From assembly GCA_027886175.1 (NCBI GenBank), contig JAJNNQ010000040.1, positions 24,510,001-24,574,000 of the forward strand: DNA of 64,000 nucleotides, written 5' to 3'. The position numbers and the translations under genes were made by a program. Below the pieces are notes generated by a model that saw only the letters and a program-made list of their open reading frames with translations, had not been told where the DNA came from and made no database searches. This DNA comes from Phylloscopus collybita. Its lineage: Eukaryota; Chordata; Aves; Passeriformes; Phylloscopidae. Positions 13,001-28,000 of the stretch are shown here, in pieces. Numbering within the stretch: the first letter of the stretch is position 1; each line of letters opens with the position of its first letter.

Positions 13001-16000
13001 CCAAAAAAAAACCAAACAAAAAAACCCCAAACAAAAAAACCAAAACAAAAAAAAAACAAACAAAAAACCCCAAAAAACCCAAAAACAAACAAACAAACAA
13101 ACAACAACAAAAAAAAAAAACAAACCAAACCAAACCAAAAAACCCAAAAAACCACCAAAAACAAAAAACAAACAAACAAAACAAAAAAAAAAAAAAAAAA
13201 AACAAACCAAAAAAACCCAACTAGAAAAAGGCAACCAAAAAACCCCCAAAAAATTTATGCAGCTCCTAATCTGGAGCTGAGAATGACCAGTTAGAAAGAG
13301 CCTCTCAAGGAAACTCAGAAAGGCCATGCCTGAACTTAGCCATGTATGACATAAATGATGAGTTGCTCGGACCTGCAAAGCTAAGACATTTCTGGACATT
13401 TTTGCAAGCAGAACTCCAAAGTTAAAAGCTAAGGCACCAATGGCACACATAAAATAGGGCAACAGCTGAGCAAGGTTATTTCAGGTCTATTCTGGAGCAT
13501 ATCTAAACCATTGAACACAACTGCAAATCTTACTTTGTCTGGCCAATACGATGCACTCTGCCAATAGCCTGCAGCTCATGTGCCGGATTCAGGATGGGCT
13601 CCACGAGCAGAACGTGAGTTGCTTCGATGATGTTTAGTCCATTGGAACCAGTGTGAAGAGGCAGCAGCAAAATATTGATGTTGGGATCATATTTAAATGC
13701 AGACAGGTTTTCCTAAAAGGCAAACATCACAGCAGTGTGATAGAAGTTCAAGGAAGAGTGTGGGGGACAGGACTATATTTTGAACAATTTATAGGAGCTA
13801 ATACAGGCTCCAGAGTGACAATTCTGCAGGTCTGTCATGCCAGAACAGATACATGACAGTCTCAGAAAGGCATGAATTCATGCAACACTGACCAGTGTGT
13901 CTCATCCTTAACTTCATGCCAATGTATCTTTCTCAAAAGTGAATGCACTGTTTATCTCCAAATGCTTTAAAATAGGACTTTTTGAGATTATAATTTTTAG
14001 AATGAATAAGTTAGAGACCAAAGCTTCTGCCATACAAATTTGCTGCTCATTTAGTTTCTGAAATGAAGCAACAAGTAAAAAATATCAGATTAACTTCTAT
14101 GAACTATGATTTCCCCACTGAAAATAATTTAAGAAAAATATCCTTTATGTACCTGAAATTTACTAATTCCATTGATCTGAGAAAAAACCATGTTGTTGTC
14201 ATACAAAGCTTTTGAAATTATATCCAACACATCTTGCCACTGTAAAAAAAAAACAAAACAAAACCACACAACACAATAAAAATAACTCAACATTACAAAC
14301 AGCAATGACAACTAAAAAATAATAATTAACTTCCCTAACAAAAAGTAGATTAAAAAGCTTTTGAAAATGGTAGCATGTGCAACTTTTTTAAAAATTGTGT
14401 GCTAGAAACCAAATCCTCCATCAGACTAAATAAGATCAGCTTGAATAAAAGAGCCAGTTTTACAATGTATCAAAACCATCTGGACATCACATTTAAAAAT
14501 ACCTAGAATTTCTACTGCTTTCATACAAATCTAAGTGCTTGCCCTTTAAAGAAACGAGCTTTCATCTTCTGACTATGATCACTATTCTCATTCTAGTTAC
14601 AGGACTAGCCCTACAAATCCTCAAAACAATCAAGTGGTTATACCGAGTGATTCAACATTTTGGTAGCTAAACCAGTTGCTGAAAATATTATGAACGCTTT
14701 AAACTCAAAACACACATGCAAAGACAAGACAGAAAATGGTGATTAATACCGTTGAGAAAACTAAGGACTTAGCCCCTGGATCTTTAAATTGGATTCTCTT
14801 CAGTGTTCGGACCACAGCTTCCACTTTGGTGGAGTGACTTCCCTTTGAAAAGTCAAAGAAGCACATTAGTAGAGTAGGATAGTAAAAAACTCCTTCCACA
14901 TTCATTGCTTTATTAAATGATGTTATATAGGGTCTCTTACACATCTTACACAAAGTTAAAAATGATCAGCCTCAAGGAAGGGCATGTTAAGTAGCACTGA
15001 ACTGTATTTATCTTTCCCTTATAATGCACTGCATTAGGATCAGCAGTGTGTAACACATGGAAGAATGAAGTGCCATGCAGACAAGACACACCCTCTGCAC
15101 CACACTGCATGAAGCAAAACAGATGGCCCAAGCAGGGCAGCGGCACCAAACATACCCATTAGGCCTCCTGTTTGACTTTGTGCCACAGTCTTCAGAAAAT
15201 CTTTCAAATGCACATTAAAATTTCCCTACCTTCACACCTCTTGAAAATGGACCAAGAAAGAAATGTACCTGAATGCTATTCATGTTACTTTTGTTCCTCA
15301 TTCTGCCAACATCAAACTTACGTTTACTACGATGAAGCTTGGTAATTATATTTAAAACAGTAAGAAAACTGTAAATATAATTAATTTTTGAATGATGGTA
15401 AGCTGCAATGAAAACATCTTTCTATTCTGCATTCAGAAGTATTTCAGTGCTTAATGAATCCAATACTTTATTCTACTTCTTGTCAATTTTGATTTATGTA
15501 CTCTTCCCTTTCCCCTTAGGTCAGCAAGAGGATACAATGAGATGCAATTCTTTTTTCATCTCCTTCAGTATGTACTTTATATTACAGCAATTTTGCCTAA
15601 TGTATTTTTTAAAGAAGTCTTTACTTTCTTACTAGTTCCTACACACATAGTAATTTCAAGCTGTGCTAGATTGAGTGGGACAACTACTGTTTTATTTCTG
15701 TCTGCACCTGTCTTTTGAACATTGAATTAACTATGTTGGCTCACTACAATGACAGATCAAATTTACTGATGTCATGCCATTTGCAGAATTGGCTGGGAAG
15801 GATGTCAGCAGTTTCAACACAATCTGGGAACCAGTGCTGGGCTGCTTGTTCACTCACACGTTAGGCAGCTAACATGTAAAAGACTTTCTGCAGACTCTTT
15901 TATCAAAGGCTGCAGTAAGCAGTGACATTTTATTACCCAGGGTCCTCCACAGTGATTCCAACTCTGCAATGCCACAGACATAGAAATTAACCAGCTTTCT

Positions 16001-19000
16001 TCCACGTCGTTTCTGTTGCACTTGGTATACCCTGACTGTCCATCTGACTGTTTGCAAAGTCAGATGGACAATTAGAAATGCTTATGTTGGTAGGTGTTCT
16101 GAAAGGATGACACATTTGCAACCCTATGGCTGCTGCCTGCCAATCATAAACACCTACAGCTAAGAGATCCAAGACTAGCTTTTAGGACTTCCTACATAAT
16201 TCCAGGGTCATTTATGTGCTTTTCCAAAACCATTCATCTCTCATTCAGTGATGACAATGCTGGCTAATCTGTTTGAATTGTCTTTTCCTCAGAAACTTAT
16301 CACAGGTTCTCTTTTTCTCTGCTGTAACAGATAGCAGCTTCAGCCGCTGTTGTTGATTTTTTCCACCCTTCAGATTCCTGTGACTCAGGTGTCACAAAGG
16401 TGACTTTGTACAATATCAGTAAGGGGAACTATGGTGCAGACAAGGAAAGCAAAATTCTCAAAGTGGTCACCGTCTTTTTGCTCTATTTTTTAAACAAGTT
16501 AACTGTGGAAAGCTCTTAATCCCTTTGTCTACATTATGTTAAACCATATTAGACTTATTGAACTTACAAGTGACTGAAACTTTGGCTTATAGTACACACA
16601 GAGATTTCAATTTTGTTCTCTATGGAGAGATAAACTGACAGAAGTACTCTTGTTTTTCAGTCTGTCTTAAAAAATGGTACCCTACTCCTTACCCCTACCC
16701 CATGAGTCTGTCATTTTGATGAACATTCAGACAACTATTTATAAAGGAATTGGCTAGTTCAAATGAACTATGGAACAGTTAACATTAGAACCAAAACTAC
16801 CCTCTAACAAACAACTTCTGTCTCAGATGACAAGCTGGCAACACCCACTGTAATACTGACCAGACACAGGAAGCTTTTACAAAACCAAAATATGTAGAGA
16901 TGCCAGTAATCTCTCTCTCAATATAAAATGCTTCCATTTACAGTAGTCCTTTTGCATCTAAGGCATTACCTTAAGATGGTTAGTGTCAGTAGAATAAAGA
17001 GCAAGATAGAAAGAAAGAGAGGTACTGAATACTTTAAGAGACTGGAGGGATTGAGAAAGACCAATTAAAATACAAACACTGAATAAATCACACAATTTTC
17101 ATATCTATCCTGAAAGATATTGATCTTAACATCAGTACTTGATAGAAACTATATTAAGTTTTTTATTCTTTGTTAACTGTCCTTTAAAGGAATATGAATT
17201 AGAAATTTGTATGTTTAACAATGTTGCTTGCTTAGAGTAAATACAGTGAAGCTACAGTATAAATTTTTAAATTTCATTGAATGAAAAATGAGCTTTGCAC
17301 AAGCAAATTCACACAGAATTCGCAATTTTGCTTTATTTTTACTTTGTTCAAAGTTTTTGATGCAGAAATATTTCAAGAAAACACTACAGCTCTTTACACT
17401 GGACAGCAGGTGACATGCTCTTTCAGTGTCTTATTTACAAAATTTGGTTATTCTAGTTATTTTTTAATGTAATCTATGAAACATTTTTGAAATTTTCTTA
17501 GAAACAGGGTGAGATCTCTAAACCATATATGGAATTAATACGTAAAAAGCCCTGCACGAAGTGATGTTCTGAGAAGTAGCACTTGAAAAATACAGCTCGT
17601 TTACTCCCCCTGCTGCCACATTGTGTCAACTACTTTAATAATTCGAGTTAGGAATCATCTACTCATAAAATGGAATCCCATTTCTCCAGGGAGGTTGAAA
17701 TAACCAGTGTGAATGTGGTAGCATTGTCTTGAATACAGGGCAGCAACCCTAGAAATTGTGCAAGGTTCAAGGAGACTTGCACCGATATCGTGGAAGTCTG
17801 TCAGCACAACTAGTTATTATTTTTAACTATACTAATCAGATTAAAATTATGAAAAATTATGTCCAGCTGTATTATAATCATATTTTAATGAAAGCAGTAT
17901 CATCTAAATCAAAGTATTAACAATGTATTTTTCTTTTGCGTTTTAGCCCAGAATCCTCTATTTTTTCCACAAGTGCAATAAACATGGCTTTTTTTGTTTC
18001 TATAACATTCTACAACACATTCATGGAGAGCAAACATGTAGTGATGCACTACATATGTGTCAGTACTGTTAAACTCATGGAGATGCTGTCTCTTCAATCC
18101 AATGAAAAGCCTCCATTAGTAAAAAACAAGCAGATACAACAGTGCAATCAGCACTGAATTCCTACACATTTGTGTCTAGAGGTTTTGTCAATAGGACAAA
18201 CTATTTATAAAACTACAGAGCGTGTCTGTCTGCCTAAATGCAGTATGCTACAACACACAACAAATATGCACTGCTGAGAGTTTGGGCCACAGAGCTCCTG
18301 CAAACAACTCACCTTTACAGGAATATCATCCTCCTGATTTGCAGCTTCTGCAGTGAAGACATAAGATATTTCTTTATGAGATGTTGTCTGCCTGCAAATG
18401 GCACATTTAATTGAGCTCCGGCGGGTGCCAACGCTGTACTGCTGGATGATGATTGCTATGCACTCATTACAAAAACAGTGTCCACACGTCAGCACTGCCC
18501 ACTGCAGGAAACAAAAACCCCCAAACACAACACAGTTTCAGTTTTGGACCAGTGCAAAAGAAAAACAGTGTACTAATCTATAATAAATCATGTTTTCAAG
18601 AGATATTACATTATTTTCATGACACTCATCAGAATAAAGAAGAATTTCACATTTGTTGCACTCCAGCTGCTAAAAAGCCTGAATTTCAAAGTTTTTCTGC
18701 ACAGAGACATTCATGATCTAAAGGAAGTCTCTGCATTTATTGTTCTTTGTTTGCATTTTCTCAGTTTTGAACTTCAGGAAAGACATTACAATCTTTCATT
18801 TCTATGAAAGATGAGTCTTAATGCCTTAATTGTAAACACAGGTTAAGTATTTACATTATTTTTTAAAAATTACAAAGAAGTTTTTATTTGCCTTCCATAA
18901 TTTTTTTTTTATCTGTGCATTCATACTGGTTTGGTCTTATTTAATAAATGACAGAAAAAATGTTTTAATTTTTCCCTTCTGGTAAGTCCTAGACAACATC

Positions 19001-22000
19001 CTTGGACTAGAGAAGGAAGATTTTGTACACAATGTCTTAATCTCTTTTTGACAGAATGTACGTGAAACAGAAGATTGCATTGCAGAAGCTGTTGTCCCCT
19101 TGTGAGCCTAGAGCATCTACACATCAGCCAGAATCTTCCATAACAGAGAAGCAATTTGTAGACCAGTAGTTTTCAAATTCAAAATAATATCTTTTGCTGT
19201 ACTAGTCTGTTCTTTAGAGCATGCCAAGAGGAAAAACTAAAACTTTTCATGGGACCAAGTAGCAAAGGAATTGACTGAACTACTGATTATCAAGCAGAAT
19301 GTCTTGTAGGCTTTGTAAGGTTTCTTCAATTGTGCAGAAACAGGATGCAAAGTATTTTAAAATTTTTTTGCAACATGAAAGCTGCTATCATCTAAAGCTG
19401 CAGTCTTGCTGTTAAGAAAAGATAAAGAAAGTGAAGAGATTATTTTCTCTTTCAGTGAGCTCCTCCAGCTCTGAGAAAGAATAATGGCAGTTAGCAGGAC
19501 TAACAGCTGTTGTCTGTAAAAACCTGCGTTATCCTTGGAAGAAGAGCACAGAGGGGATTTTGGAAACATGGCAGGACAACAGTTCATGCTTACACAAGTC
19601 TATAATGCAAAGAGAAGTCAAACCTCCTTAAAATAGCTACCCTAAAAGAAAGACCAAATTTAGTCTGACCATATAGAAGTCCTTCCAGTTTTTTCCCTAA
19701 TGCATGGTAAGTCAAGTTTAAACTATGGCTTTGTACTTAATGATATAGATTAAGTCTCACTTGAATTTCAGCTCCTGCAGTTCAGCAGGGTAGTGGTGGG
19801 GAAAGAAACCCACATTGCCAGTATTTATTCTGTTGGATTTTGCTACTGTTTGCATATGTAATATCCTTTTCTTTAGACGAAAAGAATACCACCAATAAGA
19901 ACAATTACTGTAAAATACAACAATAGACAATAGAAGTTTACCTACTTCTTCCTTCTGTTAGCTTATAAATGGGAGATAAATCTTTCTGCCAAAAGTATAA
20001 CTTCAGAGTTATAAAACAATCATGAACACACATTTTTGGAACACTTAAACACTGAGATGTCAAAAGCTAAAAGAAGTAGAGGTGCTTGCATCTGAGAAAG
20101 ATGTTATCCCAGGGGAGAGGCTGGTTGGTACATTACAGGAAACAGATCATTTTCCCTGTTCCATTACAGCATCCATTTAAAAACAGATCTTGACAATTTG
20201 ACACACAACTGGCTCTAGTTAAAGCTGTTCTAAAACTAAAACCTGCTGAATAAGTATCTCACCTGTCTTCCCAGTTGACGTGCACAGATTGGACATGGTT
20301 CCGGGTTAACTCCTCCAGTAGTTTTATCCTGAGACTACAAATTAGGAAAAAAAAAATGCAAGCTTTGTGTTCTGTTATTCTATACTTAAAACAAGCTTCT
20401 AGAAAAAATGAATAATTAAGCCCTTAAAGAAACCAAACCACTATGTGAGCAAGTTAAAAATATATTCAGGTACTCAAGTCCATCTTGTGGAATCAAAAAA
20501 AATGTAACTTATGGTGAGCAAAAGGAGCACTTTTTATTCTGCAGTCTTTCAGATGACATCTGCAGCTCTATAACAGCTCTGAAAAATCCTGGTAAAATAC
20601 AAGCTTCAAACAAGAAACTCCACATATTTTCTATCAGCTTCACATTGTTGCAATTTTGCTTAACTATGCTTACTTGAATATAAATGCACTTTCTCAAACA
20701 CTGTGATTAAAACAACATAATACATGGAGTCTGTCTGTTTTGATTTGGTTTTGTTTTTCTTCTTTTTAAACATTTACTTAAACTCCAGGCGTGATTATCC
20801 TTCTGTTTCAAGGAAGCTCTTTGCAAAATACCAAAATTATGGCAGAGACGTACATAACTTTATAAGGCTTCTACAAAACATGGCCCAGTTAGTTTTAATG
20901 AAAACTTTAAGCATTGAAACTAGTTCATAGTTTAATAAGCATGTAATTAAGCAAGTAACTAAAATATATAATGCAATAAATAATTTTATGAGCACACAGT
21001 AACACAAAGAACAGCACATGAAATTTCAAAATGTAATGAATCTTCACAGAAAATACGATTTAAGACAGAAGTTTTAAATAAAAATAATGGTAGGTTTCTT
21101 CCCTTCCACAGGTAAACAGAGTACATCACTTAGGTAAAGACCAAGGAACTATTAATCTTACTTTTTCCAGATTAGTGAGGTACAGAAGTTGTCCTAATTT
21201 CTTTTGAAGCTGTGATTTGGCAACTGCCTTGTCATTCAGAAGTTTCACTCGATTTTGCTCTACCTATGAAAACAACATTAAATATGTGTTAAAAAAGCAA
21301 AAAAAAAAAGGTAAGTCTTACAATAAGGCTTAAATTAATCTTTTTTTGTGACATTCAGCTGAGTAATTTACTGGCAACAGACAGAAAACCAGATCATGCT
21401 GGAAATTTAAGATGTGCTTCTCCCCAAGCAAAATGGATTATCTCTTCTTTTCCTGTACCCAGTATGAACACAGCACTCTGAATGGGCTGAGATGCAGAAG
21501 GTACACAAAATTGCTTTTTATTGTTTTATTTACATTATTGGTTCTTTATAGAAGCAAATTAAATTAAAATAACCTAACTCTTAGAATTTTCTTTTGAATT
21601 TCATTAAATTTCTCGACTACTTTCTTACGATTGTGTATATATACACTACAATCAACTGCTGGTTCCAAAAGCAATGTGTAAGAGACAATTGTTGTCTTCG
21701 TATTTCTTAGAAATTTACACTTTTGATTTAACCTATGCAGAGACAGAAACATGAAGCTGACTTTTTTTTAGATTAATTACAGCTGATAGTGGAGAAGTAT
21801 AATACTGCAGAAGAGGCAGGCACCTGAAGGATGAAGGCCAAAGTAATGGGTGTTTCTTTTATGGCTGCATATACATGCATCAATCTTAAGACTTTATTAG
21901 GCATTTTTTAAGCAAAGTGCTGCTTTTTAAAAATAGTTTTAATACAGAAAGAAGCACTTTTATCTAACTCAATCTCACAGAAAAAAAGCACAAAATGTGT

Positions 22001-25000
22001 CTATAGAAAATATACTTCTATTGGTGCAAAAAAATAAAAAAAAAAAGCTTAAATGAACCCAGCATTTTCCCTACCGTCACAGAGTCAAGGGTAGCTCAGA
22101 AATTTCAAAATACCGAAAAAAAAGATTACTCTTTGAGGTGCTCACTTCTGTTTTATATAGGTGTTTGTGGAAATTACCAATAAGGGTAAGGAATCAGGTC
22201 AACTTAATTTTCCCACAGCTTGGGAAACTGGGCAATTGTAGAGAAAGGAAGCTGCTGCTGCTGAAAGGTCAGCAGTCTTTTGTAAACATGCCACTCTGTC
22301 AGAAGGCTAACAAAAAAAAAAAAATCAAAGTAACAGTTACAAGCTCAAAATGCCCCATGTATTTAATGTAGAAATAGGTAAGAATTCCATACTCCACCAA
22401 GCCTGTCTGAAATGAAAACAGAGACACATTATAGACATTACATATAGATCCAGGTACAGATTTTATTCTTGTGGGAGGTAAGTTCCTTCAAAAAGAGACC
22501 CTTCTTTCCTGCCCAGTACTCTACCTCATGTGGTTCTATAATGTGGAGCACTGGTGGGTTTGGTTTTGGCTCATCAGGGTGACGCACTCTCAGCCGTTCC
22601 GTCGCCATTGCCAGTTCATCGATAGCAGACACGTGATCCCTAAGGACCATCCAGTACTCATGAAGTAACTGTAAGAAAACCCCAGACAAATGAACAGCAG
22701 AACTGAATTGAGTTACACTTACATGACTCTGCCATACGATGCAAAATAAAATGTGAGAATCTTTTTGGAGGAAGAGATAGTATTTCTTTACAGCATTCAG
22801 CCACAACAACAACTAAAGGAAAACAAGCAGTATAGACATCATATTGCCTGCTCTCTTTTCCAGCCTCTCTGTATAAACAACTATAAATAGCTGCTTCATT
22901 TCTTCTACAACTACAATAATTAATGCAATTAAAAATTCAAAAACAAAATGCCTTGCAAAACAAAAAAACCCTGCTGAATAAAAAAAGAGTTATTTCACAG
23001 AGTATCATCCTTGTAACTCATGTACATTAGAGTAATACAGACCACTGAATCAGCATTTCCAAGTCACAATGGACGGAATCATAACACACTTCATTCTCAC
23101 TGGCATATTAATTCCCTCTTTTGTTTCCTAACATAAATGCACATGAAAAAACTGTGTTCCTTCTTCACAAGACTTAAGGTAAATTGAATTAGAGAATGGA
23201 CCAGCGTCGGGTTTGCTGAGTCTTGCTATATTCTGATTCAAGTAAACAGATGAAAGCATTAATTATATCTTTATACTGTCTTAGCAGATGCAATTACATT
23301 GCTTAGTAATTTAAGTAGTAGCCAGTATAGCTTTTATAACTCTTAAATCATATATAAATAATTTCAAATCAAATCCTGTAATAAGCGCTGTGGTAAAGGT
23401 TGGTGTAGGCAAAGTATAATTTCAGGAATATGACATAGAAGTGCTAATATTCAGCTGCAATTTGTTTATAATAAATTAAATGGATCACACAACTGTTTGA
23501 TCACCATGTAATTTACTGTACCTTATATTCCTTTTTCCATGCTTCAAAGAGCTCTAGGAATACACTCCCTTCTTCGGTTAGCCTAGCATCCATTCGGTGA
23601 GCTTTGGCAAAGGAGAGAAGAGCTTTCAAGGCACGCTCAGTTTCACTGGTTGCCCAGAGCCCTCTGCTTGTCGTGGGCAAGCGGTCATCAACAAGCCCTT
23701 CTTGGTCTTCTATCATCTCCTCAAATATTGCCATTTGGCCTTTAACACTTCAAAACAAACCAAACAGAGCACTTAGCACTGATTTTGTACTTCCACATCC
23801 ATCCGTACTTATTCATCATCTATTTCAGCCTTCTTATATATGGTTAAAGGAAAATGCAAACCAAGCAACTATAAACAGCTGTTTCAATACCTAATCAAAA
23901 GCTTGCTTTGAACAGAGTGACCTCACTTACCAATCCTCAGGCCATTTTGTCAGCTCAAAATCATCAACAGCTTTTGGAAAGGCCTACACATCTAAATCAT
24001 CTTTCAGTAGTTATTAATGTCACATTCATCAAAAAATATTAAATTCTGACTTTTTATATAAGCAAGAACTACAGTTAAACTCAGATGCAAAATTTGCTGT
24101 GTATTGCACTGTGAAAGAACAGAACAACATCCCAGTTCTCTCCTTGACAAATAATGTGAATTTAGAAATACATCGCTTCTTCCTGATTCCAACAGTCATG
24201 AGGCAACAGAATTCCTACTGGTAAAGACTTCTCAAAATGTTTTCTCAGTTACCTCAAGACTTTTCAATCCAATTTTGGCATGCAGAGAGCTGTAATCTAT
24301 GTCTCACAGCACTGCCCACTATGCATACTTCTCTGACACCCCATGCTGGTGTCACCCTTCCTTCAGCTTCATCCTGAGATCTCTCATGGTAACATTGAAT
24401 GAGGGTGGTATTATACCACTTTCAGCTGGACTGAAAACAAATATTTGCACAAATAGGAACATGTGTTAAATTAGCATACTTGTATTTATACACACGCTTT
24501 CTGAGCATGCCACCAACTTCATTTCAAATGTATGGTCATATTACAGTGGCTTGAGAGAAAGTGGCATGTATTCATTCCTTGGACATCATTTCTTCAAAGT
24601 AAATTTACAAAGAAAACTAAGCCTAATAGAACTGCTAACAAAGCCATCATCGGCAAGAAGTCACTGCCATTTGGTCATAAACTTATTTCAGAAAACATAA
24701 ACCAATCCATCTTTCACTTTTTCTAACAGTGAGAAATTTATAAAGCTATGAACTTACCTATGCATAAAGAGCTTTGACTCATATTCTGTGAACAGTTCAT
24801 CAGCCTTACAAAAGACACAGCTGCAATACAGAAAATTGAAAATAGATGCACTCAGAATTTCATCAGAAACCAAATTATCATAAGCCCTTATATATAAACT
24901 AACATAAAACTACACAAAATTCTTAAAAAATAACAAAATAACAATCATACGTACACTAACATAGCTGACATTAGAAGATTTTATAAAAATAAAACCAAAG

Positions 25001-28000
25001 ATGGTGACTCTAACAAATGGATCTGTGGTATCTGTGTGCATACAGCTCCTGAGTACATAATAAAGACTTCACTATGTTATTGCAAATAAAGGAAAATTTA
25101 GCAATACACATCCAAGGTATATTTTCTGTTTTCAAGACCTACTTGTTAAGTGGCAGTCTAACAGGTCGCAAATGGCAGATAGTGGCAGCCTCAATAACCT
25201 GCTTAGAAGGAGGCCCTTCTAAGTTTTTCACTGCTTCTCTTACAATCTTCTGGAACTTCTTCACTTCATCCAGCTGGGTTGTGAGTAGGTATTGAAGGCC
25301 TCTGCAGTCACGGAATCTGATTTAAAGAAAAAGGGAAATTATTGTACACCAAGACACCAAATCCAAACTTGGTTCAGTATTTTAAAGTAGAAGTAGCTAA
25401 ATAGCAATCTAGGACAACATACAAAGTTGGTACCACAAGCACATGCTTATTTCTGCTACATGCAATGCTGTCAGAAATCACTCCAGTGTATCCCCAGAGC
25501 TAATACCCCGTATTTTTAGAACAGAATGACTCTTTCCAAGACTTGAGAGGTGTGGCCAAATACACAGTAGTAGTGAACACCAGCCTGCAATATTCTGGTC
25601 CACAATGCAGATCTACTAAAGTTAAACCACTACACATATTTATTTACTTGTGTCTGCTGGCCAACAAAATGATTTTCAATGCACCTGTGCAAGTCACAGC
25701 AGACACATGCACCCTCACAAAAATACACTTCATTCAGCAAGTCAGCTTTCAAAGTTAAATTTATTAAATGGACATAACAATAAACTACCTTCCTAAAATA
25801 GTTTCCTGTTGTGGTGGGTGTTGTGGTAACGAACACAAACATGAACACAAGTTAAGCATTTCCCACATTCTGTTTTTTCTGAGAGCACAAGTCTCCTGCT
25901 GAAAGAAAGTGCATCATTCCTACAAGGTCTGACATTGATGTACAAGACTGTGGTTCTATACCATACAGAAAGTTTGATCCAAAACACCAGTTTTGTACAG
26001 TGCAGAGAGCAAAGCACAGGTTTAACACTGCTAAAGCTTGGCATTTGATATGACCTACTTCAGTAACGTGCGTTTTAAAATAACATAGAGAAAGTTTTCC
26101 TAATCTAGTAGTCTGAAAATAAATGTAAATTGCAACCTGTCTGCTGTTAATATCATCACTTGCCAAATAACACCAGCTTTATAAAAATCTCCCTCACTAT
26201 ACCATGGATTAATCATATCCAGTACTCAGTTAAGAGTACTTGTTGTTTCCACCACTGACCAGCAGCAGTTGATAATTTTTTTAAGTTTTTTATCTCATAT
26301 CATATGCTAAAATAAATTGAAAAGGCAGTAAATGTTATCCCTGTGTTATAAAAGAAAGTTTACTCACAGATAGTTTTTCCAAAGTTATACAATCTGTACA
26401 CAAGCAGTTTAAGAAGAAACTTCCTAAATATCTAATATCAATCACGGAAAAAAAAAAATCTGTGTGACACAAGCTAACATACAGATAGATAGATATACAG
26501 GTGTAAAAGTTTTGCTTGAACACGCAAACAATCCTTTCTCCATATTAATTTTGACCAGAATGCGATGCTATCATTCTCAAATAACCACAAAACACTCTTA
26601 TTCAGACTCTCAGACTGGCTGAGGTTGGAAGGGGCCTTAGGGTGTTGTCTTGCTCAAATGCTCTCCTCAAGCAGGGTCACCAAGAGCTAGTTGCCCAGGA
26701 CCATGTCCAGACAATTTTTGAGTATCTCAAGGATGGAGACCCCACAACCTCTCTGGGCTACCTGTTCCAGTGCTCAGTCACCCTCCCAGTAAAAAAGCAT
26801 TCCCTGATGGTCAGAGGGAACATCTTGTGTTTCACTTTGTGCCTATTGCCTCTTGTGCTGAAGAAAAAAGAAGTTAAGTTTGGTATCTTTATTTAGATTA
26901 TTCAATAGAATTATGTTAAGTACTGAAAATAAGAGACACATTTACTTCCATCAAGAAGAAATTTCAACCTTTTGGAACCATGATGGCAGAGCAGTCAGAG
27001 TGGAGGATGCAGCTTTACATATGGAACTAAAATATGTGTGTATCATAAGTATTTAAATTTATACACACTTTTATAAACTTGTACACAGATGTACATACAT
27101 TATATTCATATATTTAGATACATATATATTATATTATGTATATGTACATACACAATATATATACATATATTTAGATATAAATATAATAAAAATGTATTTG
27201 ACTAAAACATGATTCAGAAAGACTGTACTTAAGAGCATACATTCATGTATCTGAGAAAATTGCCTGAAGTTAAACTATCAGAGCACTGTCCTTCCTATGT
27301 CTCCCTTTTCTGTGATGAACTTACAGAACTTCATCTAGAATGTACAAGAGTGGGTTAGGAGAAAAGGGTCTATTGAATCCTAAAATTTAGGGGAGACCTT
27401 ACTGCTTTCTGTATTTATCTAACTGGAAGGTACAGAGAAGACTGAGTCAAAAGCACCTGGCAAAAGAACAAAAGACAACGTACACAAGATGCAACACAGG
27501 AAATATTAACTAGGTAAAAGAATTTTAATGTCTTTTTTTTTTTTTTTCATCAAGTGGGCCAAATACTGGAACAGGCTTCACATAGAGACTATTGAATCTC
27601 CCTCCTTGGAGGGAGACCTCCTTAACAGGTCAAATCCCTGTGCAGCTTTAAGCATGGGTCTGGATCTTAAGATAGGGGTTGATTTAAGTGACTTCTGAAT
27701 GTCCCTTCTGAATTCATTATTCTGTAATTGAACCCAAAAAGAAGTGGTATACTGCTGTCTTGAATATGAAACCAACCTCAAATTCTTTGCTCAGAAAAAC
27801 GGTGATGCTATTTTATGGTGGATTTTGATGTCTACAAGGATTTTCTGATATTGTCTGTCTACCTTCCATGTAAGCAAGCCAATTTCTTTCACAGGTTACT
27901 TAATTTAAATGTAATAAACTTTGAATCCTTCTCTTCAGCAGTTTCATGAATACAGAAGACTGTAAAAACATAGTAGTTAATACAGAAGAAGATTTCAAAG

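Noticed and set aside
12901..13260. Interstitial telomere repeat
   Set aside because: The vertebrate telomere unit TTAGGG/CCCTAA is absent. The C/A runs only resemble ciliate-type repeats by composition.
12807..13462. Long minus-strand ORFs rich in Phe, Gly, Val and Trp, and a plus-strand Lys/Asn/Thr/Pro-rich ORF
   Set aside because: They are translations of the A/C-only tract, which cannot contain most stop codons. No protein family or conserved domain is present.
16037..16070. MicroRNA precursor
   Set aside because: The stem is only 13 bp and does not extend outward, too short for a Drosha/Dicer substrate.
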